Counted from the stretch's first letter, positions 36,492 to 48,422 are shown. The stretch is DNA of 64,000 nt from Brassica napus (GCF_020379485.1 NC_063435.1:124001-188000); one strand, 5' to 3'. Numbers and translations are program-made. The notes: generated by a model from the letters alone, not told the origin.

Positions 36492-37292
36492 TGTGGAGTT
36501 AGTTTGAATCCAAGACATGTTATTAATCAGATGGAGCTTCAGTATGAGTTGAAGAGAGTTTCATTTGAAAAGAGGAGCAAGACCCTTGGATGGACAAAGA
36601 GGGTTTCAAGGATAAGCTTAAACCCTTAACTCACGTGATCTCTCTCTCTCCGTTACGTATGAGTTCGTACGTTTGCAGGCTTGTCTCAGATAAGACAAAG
36701 AAAGCATGCTGGTTAGTTACTGCTTTGCGTGAAGGGTTAAAGGAGCAGGAGACAAAAGGAACCAAAGCTTAACTCAAGTTATGGTAGCAAGGGTTAACTC
36801 TACCTATGGTTAGTTGTTGCTTTAGGTTAAGGCTCCAGCAGTATAAAAGCAACAGAACAGGTCAGAGCTGGGTGTGCCGCTGAAGAAGAGCACCAAAGGG
36901 TGCGAAAGCACCAGGAGCTTTAGAGTGTATAAACACCTAGGCTGAGAGTACTACAAGCACATAATTGCTTGGTAGTAGAGAAACTAGAGAGAGGGGAAAC
37001 AGGGGTTTGAGAGATAGCTTTGTATTCACATGAGAGGGTGAGAGACAAAGCTTGTAACCTCTTTATCTAGTGGATTGGTAGCTTGCCTACCCCCTGAGAT
37101 GTAGGTACCTCGAATGAGGCCGAACTCAGGGTAAACAACTAAAGTGTGCTCCCTTTTACATACCTGTCTTGCATCATATCTCTTATCATCATCAACTTCA
37201 TGCTACTGAGTTTTGCATTCCAAACTATCTAAGTGCATAAGTGCTTGAACAAATGGTAACTTGATGTCTGTGTAGAGGCATAGATCTCAACA
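36492..37292 (+). repeat. LTR 3 of the array
   Basis: 801 bases, ending TCTCAACA directly against ATACA, the right target duplication. It has the same TATA box (about 36842) and hairpins as the other LTRs. It lies about 370 bases upstream of, and reads toward, the F-box gene, so it could drive or disturb that gene. Confidence 0.92.
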
Positions 37293-37297
37293 ATACA
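37293..37297. repeat. Target-site duplication ATACA, right copy
   Basis: Matches 27175-27179 exactly and fits the 5-bp staggered cut of Copia/Gypsy integrases. Confidence 0.85.
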
Positions 37298-37664
37298 CTT
37301 TTAAAAAGGCTGGGCTGGCTTCGATCTTCTCAGGAACACCGGAAACACGCAGCAAGCAAGGAGTCTCCAACCATATGACTTTTTTTTGTCGATATCTCTT
37401 TTTCTCATTTTCCTCGTGATCAAAACTTTGAAGCCGATTCGTTAGCAAAAAGAACCCTAAGCTAAGCGGTTCATCTGTAATGGTCTCATCTTTGGGTTAG
37501 ACTTGAGCCCAACGCCTTTTAATTTTAAAATAAGTGTTACGTGCACACAAAAAAAAAATGAAAAAGGAAACTCTTTGCTTTAATATTCTATCAATCTTCT
37601 TTCTTCAACTCGAATTAAGGGTTTCGTTCGAAGTATCTTGTAACCGATAGCTACGTTTACTGCA

Positions 37665-38690
37665 ATGAATAGCCATCACAAAAAAGAACTCTTCGAGTCC
37701 AGGGACGAAGGGGACAAGAGCCCCCCAGGTAATAAGCTACAACTCCTCCCTTTAGATATGGAGGTGGAGATACTGACTAGATTACCCGTGAAGTCTCTTA
37801 TGAAGTTCCTATGCGTGTCCAAGACTTGGTCTTCCCTTATCCGAAGCCAAACATTCGCCGCTTCTTACTACGCTAGGTCCTATGAGACGCGTTCGAGGTT
37901 TAGGGTATTCGTCCATGGTGGTGCCCAGCGTCTCCTCATCTTCTCGGGAGAGGAGGAAACTTTCTCTTCTTCTTTGGATGCCAATCTAGACATGACAGTA
38001 CCCTCAGTGACCTTGGCTCTCGGCGGCTCCAAGTGTACTTCCGTCCACGGCTTTTTCGGCTGTTGTCATGGTTCAAATTTCACTATATGTAACCCTAGCA
38101 CGGGGCAAATCATTACCTTTCCCTGCAAGGGACCGTACACATCCTTGGGATACGATCCTGTTGATGATCAGTTCAAAGCGTTGACCCTGGTGCCAGCTCT
38201 GTATAGTAACCCTAGTTTCATAGTGCACGAGGTTATAACACTTGGAGGACGAGGAGGAAGAGGAGTAGTATCTCGTAGTAATGTTACCTCTCCAACTTAT
38301 TGCCCTATGACGAAGGGACTAAACATTAATGGTTTCATGTATTTTGGTGCTTGGGCTCCAAGTCACAGAACGACTCCTGTGTTTGTGTGTTTTGATGTTA
38401 GATATGAGAGGATACTAAGTTTTATCACAACGCCTAAGGATGTCCTGGTTTGTGAGGCTTTTTCAATATTGATAGAATACAAAGGGAAGCTAGCTGTCAT
38501 CGTACCACGCCCTTCTGGTGATCCTTGTTTCGACTGTTTTGATCTGTGGATACTGGAGGATGTGACGAAACATGAGTGGTCCAAACAAACATTTGAGCTT
38601 CCCTTGTCTCTTCCCTTCACTGCTGGAATGGGTAAGAGAATGATCTCCCAGGGAACCAACAAGGCTGGTGAAATCATTTGCATTTGCTGA
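37665..38690 (+). CDS. F-box protein with FBA domain, C-terminally truncated
   Basis: 341 residues, single exon. The F-box is at about 27-66 (LPLDMEVEILTRLPVKSLMK, FLCVSKTWSSLIRSQTF). FBA-type repeats follow (GSNFTICNPSTGQIITFP, YTSLGYDPVDDQFKAL, GFMYFGAWAP, WSKQTFELP). Such proteins bind SKP1 through the F-box and bring substrates to SCF ubiquitin ligases through the C-terminal domain. The end is abnormal: after GTNKAGEII the frame runs into ICIC and stops at 38690. The related fragment at 26.6 kb shows ~70 further residues at this place. The sequence here jumps from GAAATCATT straight to GCATTTGCTGACGAG, which is 3' flank in the other copy, so about 300 bases were deleted. The protein may still be made but lacks part of its substrate domain. 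Confidence 0.85.
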   Translation: MNSHHKKELFESRDEGDKSPPGNKLQLLPLDMEVEILTRLPVKSLMKFLCVSKTWSSLIRSQTFAASYYARSYETRSRFRVFVHGGAQRLLIFSGEEETFSSSLDANLDMTVPSVTLALGGSKCTSVHGFFGCCHGSNFTICNPSTGQIITFPCKGPYTSLGYDPVDDQFKALTLVPALYSNPSFIVHEVITLGGRGGRGVVSRSNVTSPTYCPMTKGLNINGFMYFGAWAPSHRTTPVFVCFDVRYERILSFITTPKDVLVCEAFSILIEYKGKLAVIVPRPSGDPCFDCFDLWILEDVTKHEWSKQTFELPLSLPFTAGMGKRMISQGTNKAGEIICIC

Positions 38691-39912
38691 CGAGGCGATG
38701 GTTTTTCTTTTTTTCATTCTTTTGTAGTCTTTATTTTGTTTATTCTAGTTCCATAGTTTTAATCTGATACCCAATAAATACCCCCATGCTAGAACCATGC
38801 CACCCCTGTGACTGGCTCACATTTCTTTCTCTCTTGCATATGGTGGGTGGCATTCATGTTTGCTATTCCGTTCTACTGCCAACTCCCTGTTCCTTGTAAT
38901 ACTACCTTATGTTAAAGTCAGATAATTCGACAAAAATCTTTTGGTCCTCTTTTGTACATCAGAAGCTAAGCTAACATAACAAAATCACACTTTACTATAG
39001 ATTCAAACGGTATAATAAAGGTGGACGTCGAATCTTAATTAGACCACATGAAACTTATATTTCAAAATATTTGAATTTGCTTACTTGTTTTTTTATCTAT
39101 TTTCTCAGTTATTTATAGTTAGATATCACATAAGATTGAGCATAACGGACTCGTAATTAAATTTGATTTTGCCAAAAAAAACTTATAAAAAAACAAATTA
39201 CTTCCAAGCTGCACCGCTCCGCAACTAGCTCGTGGTCCTGTGATTATTAAAGAAAATAAATACAGGGATATATAGGGGAAACAAATTATAAAAGTTGATA
39301 TAGTATATTTATCTCCACTGACAAAATAAACCTTCGTATAAAAACGAACCAACTTTGATATTTATAAAAGTTGATATAATGCTTGCACCCCTTAAACTAT
39401 CACCAACTTTGATATTTATTGATGTTGCTTGTTTCTTCTCGAGTCTTTGCTCTTGACCATGCATGCATCACCTGATCAGCATAGCGGTTTAGAAAAAGAT
39501 CAAGAATCACATGCCAAAGGTGAAGCCTAAATTTTTTTGTAATCTGAGCTCAGTTAATGTATACGAACCCATCAAAATAAACAATCACAAGGCTTTATCC
39601 GGGTCTTGTGTAGTCTGAAAAAAGAGTCCTTTGGTATAAAAGATTTAATTGAATCTCTATTTAGACAAAACTATTTATAAGTATAATAATGTCAAGTGTT
39701 GGCTTTCTTTAGTAATATAGTGGAAAATTTCTTATGTTGATTTCTGTGAAATTTTTCTAAACGACATTTGTTTTGAAACGGTACACAATAAAATAACGAC
39801 CATGCTTTAAAAAATGAAAAATTGAACTCGTCTGTATTCAATCAACCCATGGATCAGTTTTAAACTACACAAGTCATAAATCCAAAAATATATAAGGATT
39901 CAAAGAACCCTA
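38691..39912. other. Intergenic, AT-rich
   Basis: It includes the F-box 3' flank (shared with 26.95-27.0 kb up to TTCTAGTT). Beyond it I see no gene. Confidence 0.55.
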
Positions 39913-40161
39913 CTTCCTCCGTTTTTTTATATATGACGTTTAAAGATTATGCACATAAATTAAAAAACATTTAATTTTTAAACAAAAACATCATTAATTG
40001 TTTATCAAACCACAATTTAACCAATAATAAAATAGAAACTATAATATCATTGATCATCTAGCATTAATTAGTAATAAATTTTACATAGAAAATTGAAAAC
40101 GTCAAATAATTTGGAAAATTTTTTTTTTTCTAAAACGTCATATATAAAAAAACGGAGGGAG
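39913..40161. mobile_element. Stowaway-type MITE
   Basis: A 249-base element. Its ends CTTCCTCCGTTTTTTTATAT and (reverse complement of the right end) CTCCCTCCGTTTTTTTATAT match for about 29 bases (on through ATGACGTTT) with one difference. It is flanked by TA on both sides (39911-39912 and 40162-40163), the target of Tc1/mariner transposases. It is AT-rich and encodes nothing. Confidence 0.88.
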
Positions 40162-40163
40162 TA

Positions 40164-42064
40164 TTTAATAACACTAGTTTTTGGAGACACGGACAGTTGT
40201 TTCCTTCAATGACTGTTGGGAATACATCACAGGAGAGGGAGAATCATAAAAAAATAACTAAACCCTAAACGGAGAGGTAACTTCGAAGCATATATATGTG
40301 ATTTCTCTTGTGAGATTTACGAGTTGTTTGATCATATGTCGAGGTAATATTAAACTGTAATCAGGAAATTAGTATTTTATTTGTAATTCCAGCTACAGAT
40401 CGTGATTTTAATATTTAAGATTAAAATACTCTTGGAACTTCTTTTTCTGTAGAACTTTTAAATTGAGGTCAAATTTCTTCAAATACTGCCTTTAACAAAG
40501 TCTCCCCGAATTTTTCCCTAGTGCCAACAAGGAATAATATTTACGCGAATAGATAAACAAATTTACCTCGTTGTCGAACATTTTAAACGAAAATTATTGA
40601 ATTAAAAAGTATCAAATATTTGTGAGGTTAACACGCGTCTGGGGGCCATCTGTATGCCTAGCAAAGACGAATATAAGTTCAAATTATATAAAACGAATTA
40701 AGAAATAAAATAAGTTAAAGACTTGTTTGAAGAAACGTAGTTAAATTAATAAAATAAAAAGTGGGAAGTGCAACTTGTAAGAACAGTATTGGCCTATTGG
40801 GCATTATTTTAACACGTAGGGAGAATCTTACAGTTGTTCCACTGTAGCTATCCATTTTATATTTATTCATTAATCAGAGGTCCACCTTCTGTTATTGTCA
40901 ATTACCAAACTTCTCATTTCTTGGGGCTATGACTTCATCTTTTTTTTTTGTAAAAGAAATAGCCGTCTAAGAAAGTAATAATAAGAGAGTAAAATCTGAA
41001 AATAAAATATAAGAGATAATAATATAATAAGAGATTGTAAAATAATCAATGTATCTATAATATTATTAACTCCTATTATTAACTAAAATCTGACAAAAAA
41101 GAGTTACATTTACAGTGTATGTCACTGTGGCTTGGGAAGATTGAGTTGTTATAGCAGAGTTCTTTTTCATGCCCTAACGTTTGGTCGGTTCCATCTTATT
41201 TTTATCATTTTTTATATAATCCTTCTAATATAAAACAATCTCTAATATGTATTCATTTAATACTAATCATACAAATTTTAGCTGATTACGTCTATTTTCT
41301 TTTCTTTTGGCACAACCACCGTCTGTTCAAAAGAAACATTTAAATTCAGAAGAAAACAAAAACTATTCATCGCCACATAAATTCGTGATGTTATGTTTCC
41401 ACTCGTAACAAACCCTTTAACAAAAAAAAAAAAAATGTTTCCACTAGTAAAATTAATAATGTATGTATAAAAATTTGTTCAGGTCAAATCTAGTATAGCT
41501 TGAATGTTTTCTTGTACAGATAAATATTTGTTAACGAGAACGCCTTCGTTAGGTTGATGCGTTCATGGAAAAGCAGCAACCACAGGTATATATCGATTAT
41601 ATAAAAAACTTGTGCGTGAATGTACGTTGAAAGATGGTACAGATAATCGGTACCTTCATTATAAAAGCTATTAACAAAAATATTTGAATTAATCTAAAGT
41701 ATAGAAAGGAACTCGATACTGCTATATTTCTTTGTGGTCTTACCTATAGTTTTTATTATTAATATATTTTATTGTTTGGGTGCGGAATGTGGTTGCCTCT
41801 AAACGAACTTTTGGAAGTGGAATCTCTCAATGAATTTTTATACTATATAAAATCTGATTGGCGCATCTACCAATTATAAAATGATACATGATTAAGATAA
41901 AACTGCAAAGAAGATAACGAAATTGCATTGGACCAAACAAATTTTTTTGAAGATGGGGAGCCAATTTTATTCATCCTATCCAGAATAATTCGATGTCTAT
42001 TTAGACAGTCAATTTCATGCTCCTCAGAAAAATAAGTGTGAAATTTATGCGAGAATCGCCGTTA
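40164..42064. other. Intergenic, AT-rich
   Basis: About 1.9 kb without a recognisable gene, RNA or element end. Confidence 0.55.
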
Positions 42065-42253
42065 TCCCCTATATATTAATTGAGAAGCATTTGAAAAATT
42101 AGAACCTTAATTTTGTATTAATTAAAAAAAACCCCAAATCCTAGGTGGCACTCTAAATGCCTTCTAAATTCTATTTCAAAGAATTCTAGAGCATCTAATA
42201 TAAAGTATAGTTTAATCTAATAGTGTCACATTATTTTATAATTATATAACACT

Positions 42254-44132
42254 AGAGAACATTATATTAACCTAAAATATAGAAAGTGTGTATTCTTTCC
42301 TTAAATAAAAGCTACGGAATTACCTAATATGATTTACATATATATGGCAATTAATTATTATGAATAATGGCAATTAATTATTATGAATAATGAAGATTTG
42401 ATAACAATTTTTGCATCATTCTTCATTTTTGTTTAAAGTTATATTATTAAAAAAATTAAATAATCACATTAACCATATAATAAAAAAATTAGATTTTTTC
42501 TTATATGTTATATTTTTAATTTTTAAAATGACTTTAAATTACAAAAATGAGGAAACCTTATATGTTATATATATATATTTTAAATGACTTTAAAATACAA
42601 AAATGAGGACACCTTATATGTTATATTTTTCTTATATGTTAGAATTTTCTTATATGTTATATTTTAAATTTTTTTAAAAAGACTTTAAATTACAAAAATG
42701 TAAGTTTACCTTAAATAAACGACTAAAAACATTAAAATGACATGTATCAATTCGATGGTTGATTTGAAAGCTTTCAAAACCATATGCAAGATAAAATTCA
42801 AAATAATTTAACTGTGGAAACAATACTGTTAACTTTTTTCAAAAATGTGTTCGATGAAAAAAATAAGGTTTTTATGTCATAATTTGTTTAATGTTCAGTA
42901 GAGAACATTATATTAACCTAAAATATAAGAAGTGTGTATTCTTTCCTTAAATAAAAGTTATCGAATTACCTAATATGATTTACATATATATGACAATTGA
43001 TGATTTTGAATAATAAAGATTTGATAACAATTTTTGCATCCTTCTTCATTTTTGTTTAATTTTATATTTTTAAAAAAAATAAACAATCACATTAACCATA
43101 TAATTAAAAAATTAGATGTTTTCTTATATGTTATATTTTGAATTTTTTTAAATGATTTTAAATTACAAAAATGAAGAAACCTTATATGTTATATATTTCT
43201 TTAAAACGACTTTAAAATACAAAAATGAGGACACCTTATATGTTATATTTTTCTTATATGTTATATTTTTCTTATATGTTATATTTTGAATTTTTTAAAA
43301 CGACTTTAAATTACAAAAAAGTAAGTTTTTCTTAAGTATACCACTAAAAACATTGAAATGACATGTATCAGTTTGCTGGTTGATTTGAAAGTTTTCAAAA
43401 CCATATGTAAGATAAAAGTCAAATTAATTCAAATATGAAAACAATACTGTTCACTTTTTCAAGAATGTGTTCGAGGGGAAAAATAAGGTTTTTATGTCAT
43501 AATTTGTTTAATGTCCACTAGAGAACATTATATTAACCTAAAATATAAGATGTGTGTATTCTTTCCCTAAATAAATGCTACTAAATTACCTAATATTATT
43601 TACATATATATGGCAATTAATGATTATGAATAATAAAGATTTGATAACAATTTTTGTATCCTTCTTCATTTTGTTTAATTTTATATTATTAAAAAAATAA
43701 ACAATCACATTAACCACATAATAAAAAAATTAGATTTTTTCTTATATGTTATATTTTGAATTTCTTAAAATGACTTTAAATTATAAAAATGAGGAAACCT
43801 TATATATGTTATATTTTTTTTAAACGAATTTAAAATACAAAAATGAGGACACCTTATATGTTATATTTTTCTTATATGTTAGATTTTTTCTTATATATTA
43901 TATTTTGATTTTTTAAAAACGATTTTAAATTAATGTAAGTTTTCCGTAAGTATACGACTAAAAACATTAAAATGACATGTATCAATTCGATGGTTGATTT
44001 GAAAGTTTTCAAAACCATATAGAAGATAAAAGTCAAAATAATTCAACTGTGAAAACAATACTGTTCACTTTTTTCAAGAATGTGTTCGATGAAAAAAATA
44101 ATGTTTTAAGTCATAATTTGTTTAATGTCCAA
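42254..44132 (+). repeat. Three tandem ~0.6-kb units within the Helitron
   Basis: Units start near 42254, 42900 and 43520 at AGAGAACATTATATTAACCT. They end with TTTTTATGTCATAATTTGTT or a variant. Unit lengths are about 646, 620 and 613 bases. Inside each, CTTATATGTTATATTTT is repeated several times. Confidence 0.85.
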
Positions 44133-44316
44133 TCCGATCAACTCATGATGTATTAATTATACTTTTGTTCCATTATTTTTAATAAAAATTGATCTGATTC
44201 ATTGGAAAGAAATTATATAATAACAACAATAAATATTATATATATATAAATAAAATGATCAAATGTATAAAAGAAACTATCGATAATATATACAAATAAA
44301 CTCACCCTGCGCAAGG

Positions 44317-44333
44317 CGCAGGTCTTATCCTAG
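44317..44333 (+). terminator. Helitron 3' hairpin and CTAG end
   Basis: The six-base stem with AAG loop starts slightly upstream, at about 44307, and ends near 44321. The spacer and CTAG follow to 44333. This is the element's own end signal for rolling-circle transposition. Confidence 0.75.
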
Positions 44334-46035
44334 TAATTATACTATTAAGCAAAGATGCCTATGTAAAAAATATTCTCCCATATCTTGGGTAGAACAAAAT
44401 AAAATTTAGAGTAATTATTAATTTATATATATTCAGTGGTCCTAAGTGTATTCCAAACCCAATCAACCTTTAATTTTGACAAACGCAGATTTATTCTGAT
44501 CCGGCTTTGAGTTATTAATAATTTAATATATAGTATTATATACTAATTTTATATCAATATTTATACAATTATACCTATCAATGTGGGTGTGTTTAAATAC
44601 AAATTTTAAGTTTCAAACCAAGACATCTCTCCAAAGATTTGTTAATCATGGTATATAGGCAAATTATTTCCATTCAACTAAAATATTTAATTATATATAT
44701 ATATATATTAAACTTTTATTAATTGATAATCCAAAATAACATTTAAAAAATTCTTCAAAAAATAACACTTTAATTGTGGTTTTGAAGGTGCATGTAGTTT
44801 TGCACACACACCAACTACACAAACGATGAAAGGTGTATTGGCCAACATCAAATCTCTTCTTCTTCTTTTTTTTTTTTGAATCAAATATCTTCTTTATGTT
44901 ATCTTTATTTTTTTGTCATCAATTATGTTATCTTTATTTAGCTGAACTTGTTTTAAATGAGACATGAATGTTTGAATCGCTCTAAATCAGATACATGTTT
45001 ATGAATCGTACGTCTTTCCGTTATTTTCTTTCTTTATCATCAATGTTGTTTTACTCTGATCTCTCAATAAGGTATGAGCTTTTGTAATAGTACAAAATAA
45101 TCATCGTTAAAGAGAGTGTGTCGATGTAAGATATATAGCCCATATGTATCTAAATATCTTCTGAATTAATAAAAATATTCACATATGATACAATCATCTA
45201 GTACAAATTAAATCCGTACGTGGAACATTTACTGTTCTATAAGTGATCCAAGTCTGAAGCACAGAAAATGGCTTGCATATAATAATGTGTAGATGTATGT
45301 ATGGTTTAACAGAGTAAGTTGGGGTTCGAAAGTGAATTAATAATATAACTGATTTCCGTGTGATCTTAATACTTTTGTGCGCAAAATCTTTTCTAATATT
45401 TCTTTTTTTTTGTTTGAAAAATCTTTTCTAATATTTCTTCAAAAATAAATATATATAGACATGAATAAACTGTCGAAGATTTTATATATTTATGTATATA
45501 TATACGCATGGCGTAACAGGATCCATTAGGGTTCTATAATGAACTAGTGCTACTAATTAAAATCGATTTCCTTGCGATCTTACTATATTTGTGAATAATC
45601 TTTTTAAATGTTTCCACAACTGCAGAAGAATAAAGACAAGGTCTACGCAAGTGGGAATTAATTAATCTTAATTCTTATAATATTGTTATTGAAATAAGAA
45701 TTTTAATTTGGACTTTTGCAACTTTACAATTATGGCCATTGGATAATTAAAAAATGCGCACTCCTATCCATTTTGAGAATAATCAAAAGAAAAGGCATTG
45801 TCTATATCAATACTCATCCCTCTTTGCACCTGAAGACTTTGGATGAAAACCAAAAAGTAAAACACTTTGGATTTCATTTCGATCGTTTACTCTTCCGATT
45901 TTTTGTTTAACAAAATCTTTTTTTTCAGCTACCAACTATTTTCTCCCTATCGTTCAATATTTCATTGAACGTGCAACAAGATCATAGGTTTCTGATACAA
46001 AAGTGGCTATCCAGGTCTCTCTTGCTTGGTCTTTG
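44334..46035. other. Intergenic, AT-rich; promoter side of the MYB-CC gene
   Basis: No gene is recognised. Microsatellite-like (TA)n lies near 44692-44710. The stretch before 46035 is the likely leader of the MYB-CC gene. Confidence 0.55.
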
Positions 46036-48422
46036 ATGGATAACATCAATTTTGAAACCTCAAACGCTTCACAAGGAAGCCGGCTACACTTGCACTCGCA
46101 ATCACAACCGCCCCAGCTGTTTAATTTACAAGACGTGAATATGAACCATTACAATCAATCATCTCCATGGACCAGCGAGACGTTCTCGGGTTATACTCCA
46201 TACGATAGCACAGTCAATCAATCTCTCTCCGTGCAATGTTCGTCTTCAAAACCCTGTCATGCCTTGTTTCATCCTTACCATCATCAATCTTCGGATCATC
46301 CATCAGTAGACCAATCCCAATCGATGGTTCCTATGCAACTTCTTCAGGATCAATATTTAAAGCCATTATATCAAAAATCATGTGCTAATGATTTCGCCGC
46401 AACAAATGCTTCATCATCCTCATACTCTCTTTCTTTTGATGCAAGTCAAGATCCACAAGTATTCCACAAACTCCAACTTTTTTTTTCTTTTTTTTTGGCC
46501 ACATGTCCATAAGCTTAATCAAGTTTTGGTCGGGAAAAATGTATTTCGAAAACCTTTTCTCTTATAATCTTTTTTATAACAATGATGTTTCTACTTGATG
46601 GTTTTCAGGAACTATGCAGGAGGACCTACAGTACTTCTAATGTAACACAACTTGATTTCTCATCATCACATCACCAAGCTAAGCAAACACATCCAAGATT
46701 TTCTTCTCATTCCTTCTCAGCCCATGGAGGCTCCATGGCTCCTAATTGTGGGACGGTTGGGAACAAGACAAGGATAAGGTGGACCCAAGATCTTCATGAG
46801 AAGTTCGTGGAATGCGTTAACCGCCTTGGTGGTGCTGATAGTAAGTTAACGAGACTTCGACTTTAGAATTAGAGGAATTAAACAATTAGTTATCAATCAG
46901 TTGATCTAGTCACTTTGCTTAAGCATGCATAAAGTTATGATTAGATAGCATTTAGATGTAACAATGATGATTTCATGAGATCAAATGAATCTTATGCGCT
47001 ATCATATAACACCATATGTGTGGGTTGAAAACTTTATTTTGAAGCAAATATGCGCATTATATGGAAAAATGAATTGATATATGCTTTAAAGATAAAAGTG
47101 CCCTTGTTTCTTTGGTGGTACGCTAAAAAGTGTAATAACTGGTGGGAAACTATGCAGAGGCAACACCCAAAGCGATACTGAAGCTGATGGATTCTGAAGG
47201 ACTCACAATATTTCATGTTAAAAGCCATCTACAGGTTAACTTTACTTCTTCTCTCTTTACTTTAAAAAAAAAAAGAAGTTTTAATTCAATAGTTCTTGGT
47301 TAAAATTTCAGAAGTATAGGATTGCGAAATACATCCCTGACTATCAAGAAGGTACTATAAATAAATACTATCACTATACATTCGAATGTGATAAAATACA
47401 TTGATAATTTGGGAATAATGTAAATGAGAATTTTGTTGGTGCAGGCAAGTTTGAGAAGGGATCTTGTTCAAAAGAGCTGTCTCAGCTTGACACAAAAACG
47501 TATGTTTTTTTCCCTTTTTTATATGGGTACCAAAAATAATATTTTCTTTATTACAAAATATGTAGCCCTCTTATTTTCCTCCATATAAGTCCAAAGTTAA
47601 TGACACAATGGCTTACCGTAGCAATGACAACAACATACGATTAACATTATTCAAAAATAATAAAATAATGAGTTGTTAATGATTAAATTAATATTTTGTT
47701 TTGTTTTATATCGTGGATGCAGTGGAGTGCAAATTAAAGAGGCACTCCAGCTTCAGCTAGACGTTCAGAGGCATCTTCATGAACAACTAGAGGTGAGTTA
47801 CAAAATGTAAATATATAACTTTAGTTTATTATATTTTTACCAAGTAAATGCATTCCGATGTTACAGTTTAAGTAGTAGTGTGTGGCATCGAGTGCTTATT
47901 CCAGTTTCCCACTTTAGAATTAATATCTGCTTCATTATATTTTGATTTAAAAATTAATATTTTTCTACAAAATATCTTTTTGTTTGACAAATTTTTTTTC
48001 TATAACATATCTTTTGAAACAAATGAAGGCCAGCTTTCTAGTTTTGAGATTGTATGTTTGAACATTTTGTTGCTCTCCCCATTTTTTATTTCATATATTT
48101 ATTATCATCATTCACCAATGAAGTATTTCTCATACTAATCTATACACTTTTTAACCACTCATATATTGATTCACGTGTTTTTTTCCATTAGATTCAAAGA
48201 AACCTGCAACTAAGAATCGAAGAACAAGGGAAGCAATTGAAAATAATGATAGAGCAACAACAAAAGACAAAAGAGTGTCTTCTTCTCAAGTCACCAAACG
48301 CTGAAGCATCGTTGTCTCACTCTGCTTCTGATCACTCTCCTCCACCTTACTCAATTCAAGATGCAGAAGCCCTGATGCTAACAACTTATGGAGACACTCA
48401 ATTCCAATCAAAGATAAGCTGA
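46036..48422 (+). CDS. MYB-CC (GARP, PHR1-like) transcription factor
   Basis: Seven exons, all in frame: 46036-46458, 46609-46840, 47158-47234, 47312-47351, 47445-47499, 47723-47792 and 48192-48422. They give 375 residues. The Gln/Ser-rich N-terminus is followed by the GARP Myb-like domain (KTRIRWTQDLHEKFVECVNR, then ATPKAILKLMDSEGLTIFHV and KSHLQKYRIAKYIPD; SHLQKYR is the family signature). The MYB-CC coiled coil follows (ALQLQLDVQRHLHEQLEIQR, then NLQLRIEEQGKQL). Such proteins bind P1BS-type sites as dimers; PHR1 relatives control phosphate starvation genes. This member fits At5g06800 (recalled), whose role I do not know. Start chosen at MDNINFETSN; there is no earlier in-frame ATG. Confidence 0.92.

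Larger units (their letters stand above)
27180..37292 (+). mobile_element. Tandem LTR retrotransposon array: LTR-internal-LTR-internal-LTR
   Basis: Three 801-base LTRs (27180-27980, 31836-32636, 36492-37292) flank two 3855-base internal regions (27981-31835, 32637-36491). The whole array has one pair of 5-bp target duplications (ATACA). Each LTR starts TGTGGAG and ends TCTCAACA. Each internal region begins, three bases after the LTR, with a primer-binding site complementary to initiator tRNA-Met. Neither internal region has a gag or pol frame. The two differ by small indels (5 versus 6 T near 28087/32742, and 4 versus 5 G near 31720/36372). One insertion followed by unequal LTR-LTR exchange is the simplest origin. 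Confidence 0.93.
42065..44333 (+). mobile_element. Non-autonomous Helitron with internal tandem triplication
   Basis: The 5' end begins TCCCCTATATATTAATTGAG, directly after an A. The 3' end has the hairpin CTGCGC-AAG-GCGCAG followed by GTCTTATC and the terminal CTAG, then a T. This meets the Helitron rules: 5' TC, 3' CTRR, a hairpin about 10 bases before the end, and insertion between A and T with no target duplication. At about 2.27 kb it carries no Rep/helicase frame, so it depends on an autonomous partner. The interior is three direct ~0.6-kb units. Confidence 0.85.

Noticed and set aside
27180..37292. CRISPR-like or satellite array
   Set aside because: The repeats are 801-base LTRs with TG...CA ends, a tRNA primer site and a target duplication, so a retroelement explains them.
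26630..38690. Idea that the LTR array split one F-box gene into two halves
   Set aside because: The order is wrong: the C-terminal fragment lies before the array and the N-terminal gene after it, both on the plus strand, and both share the NKAGEII segment and 3' flank.
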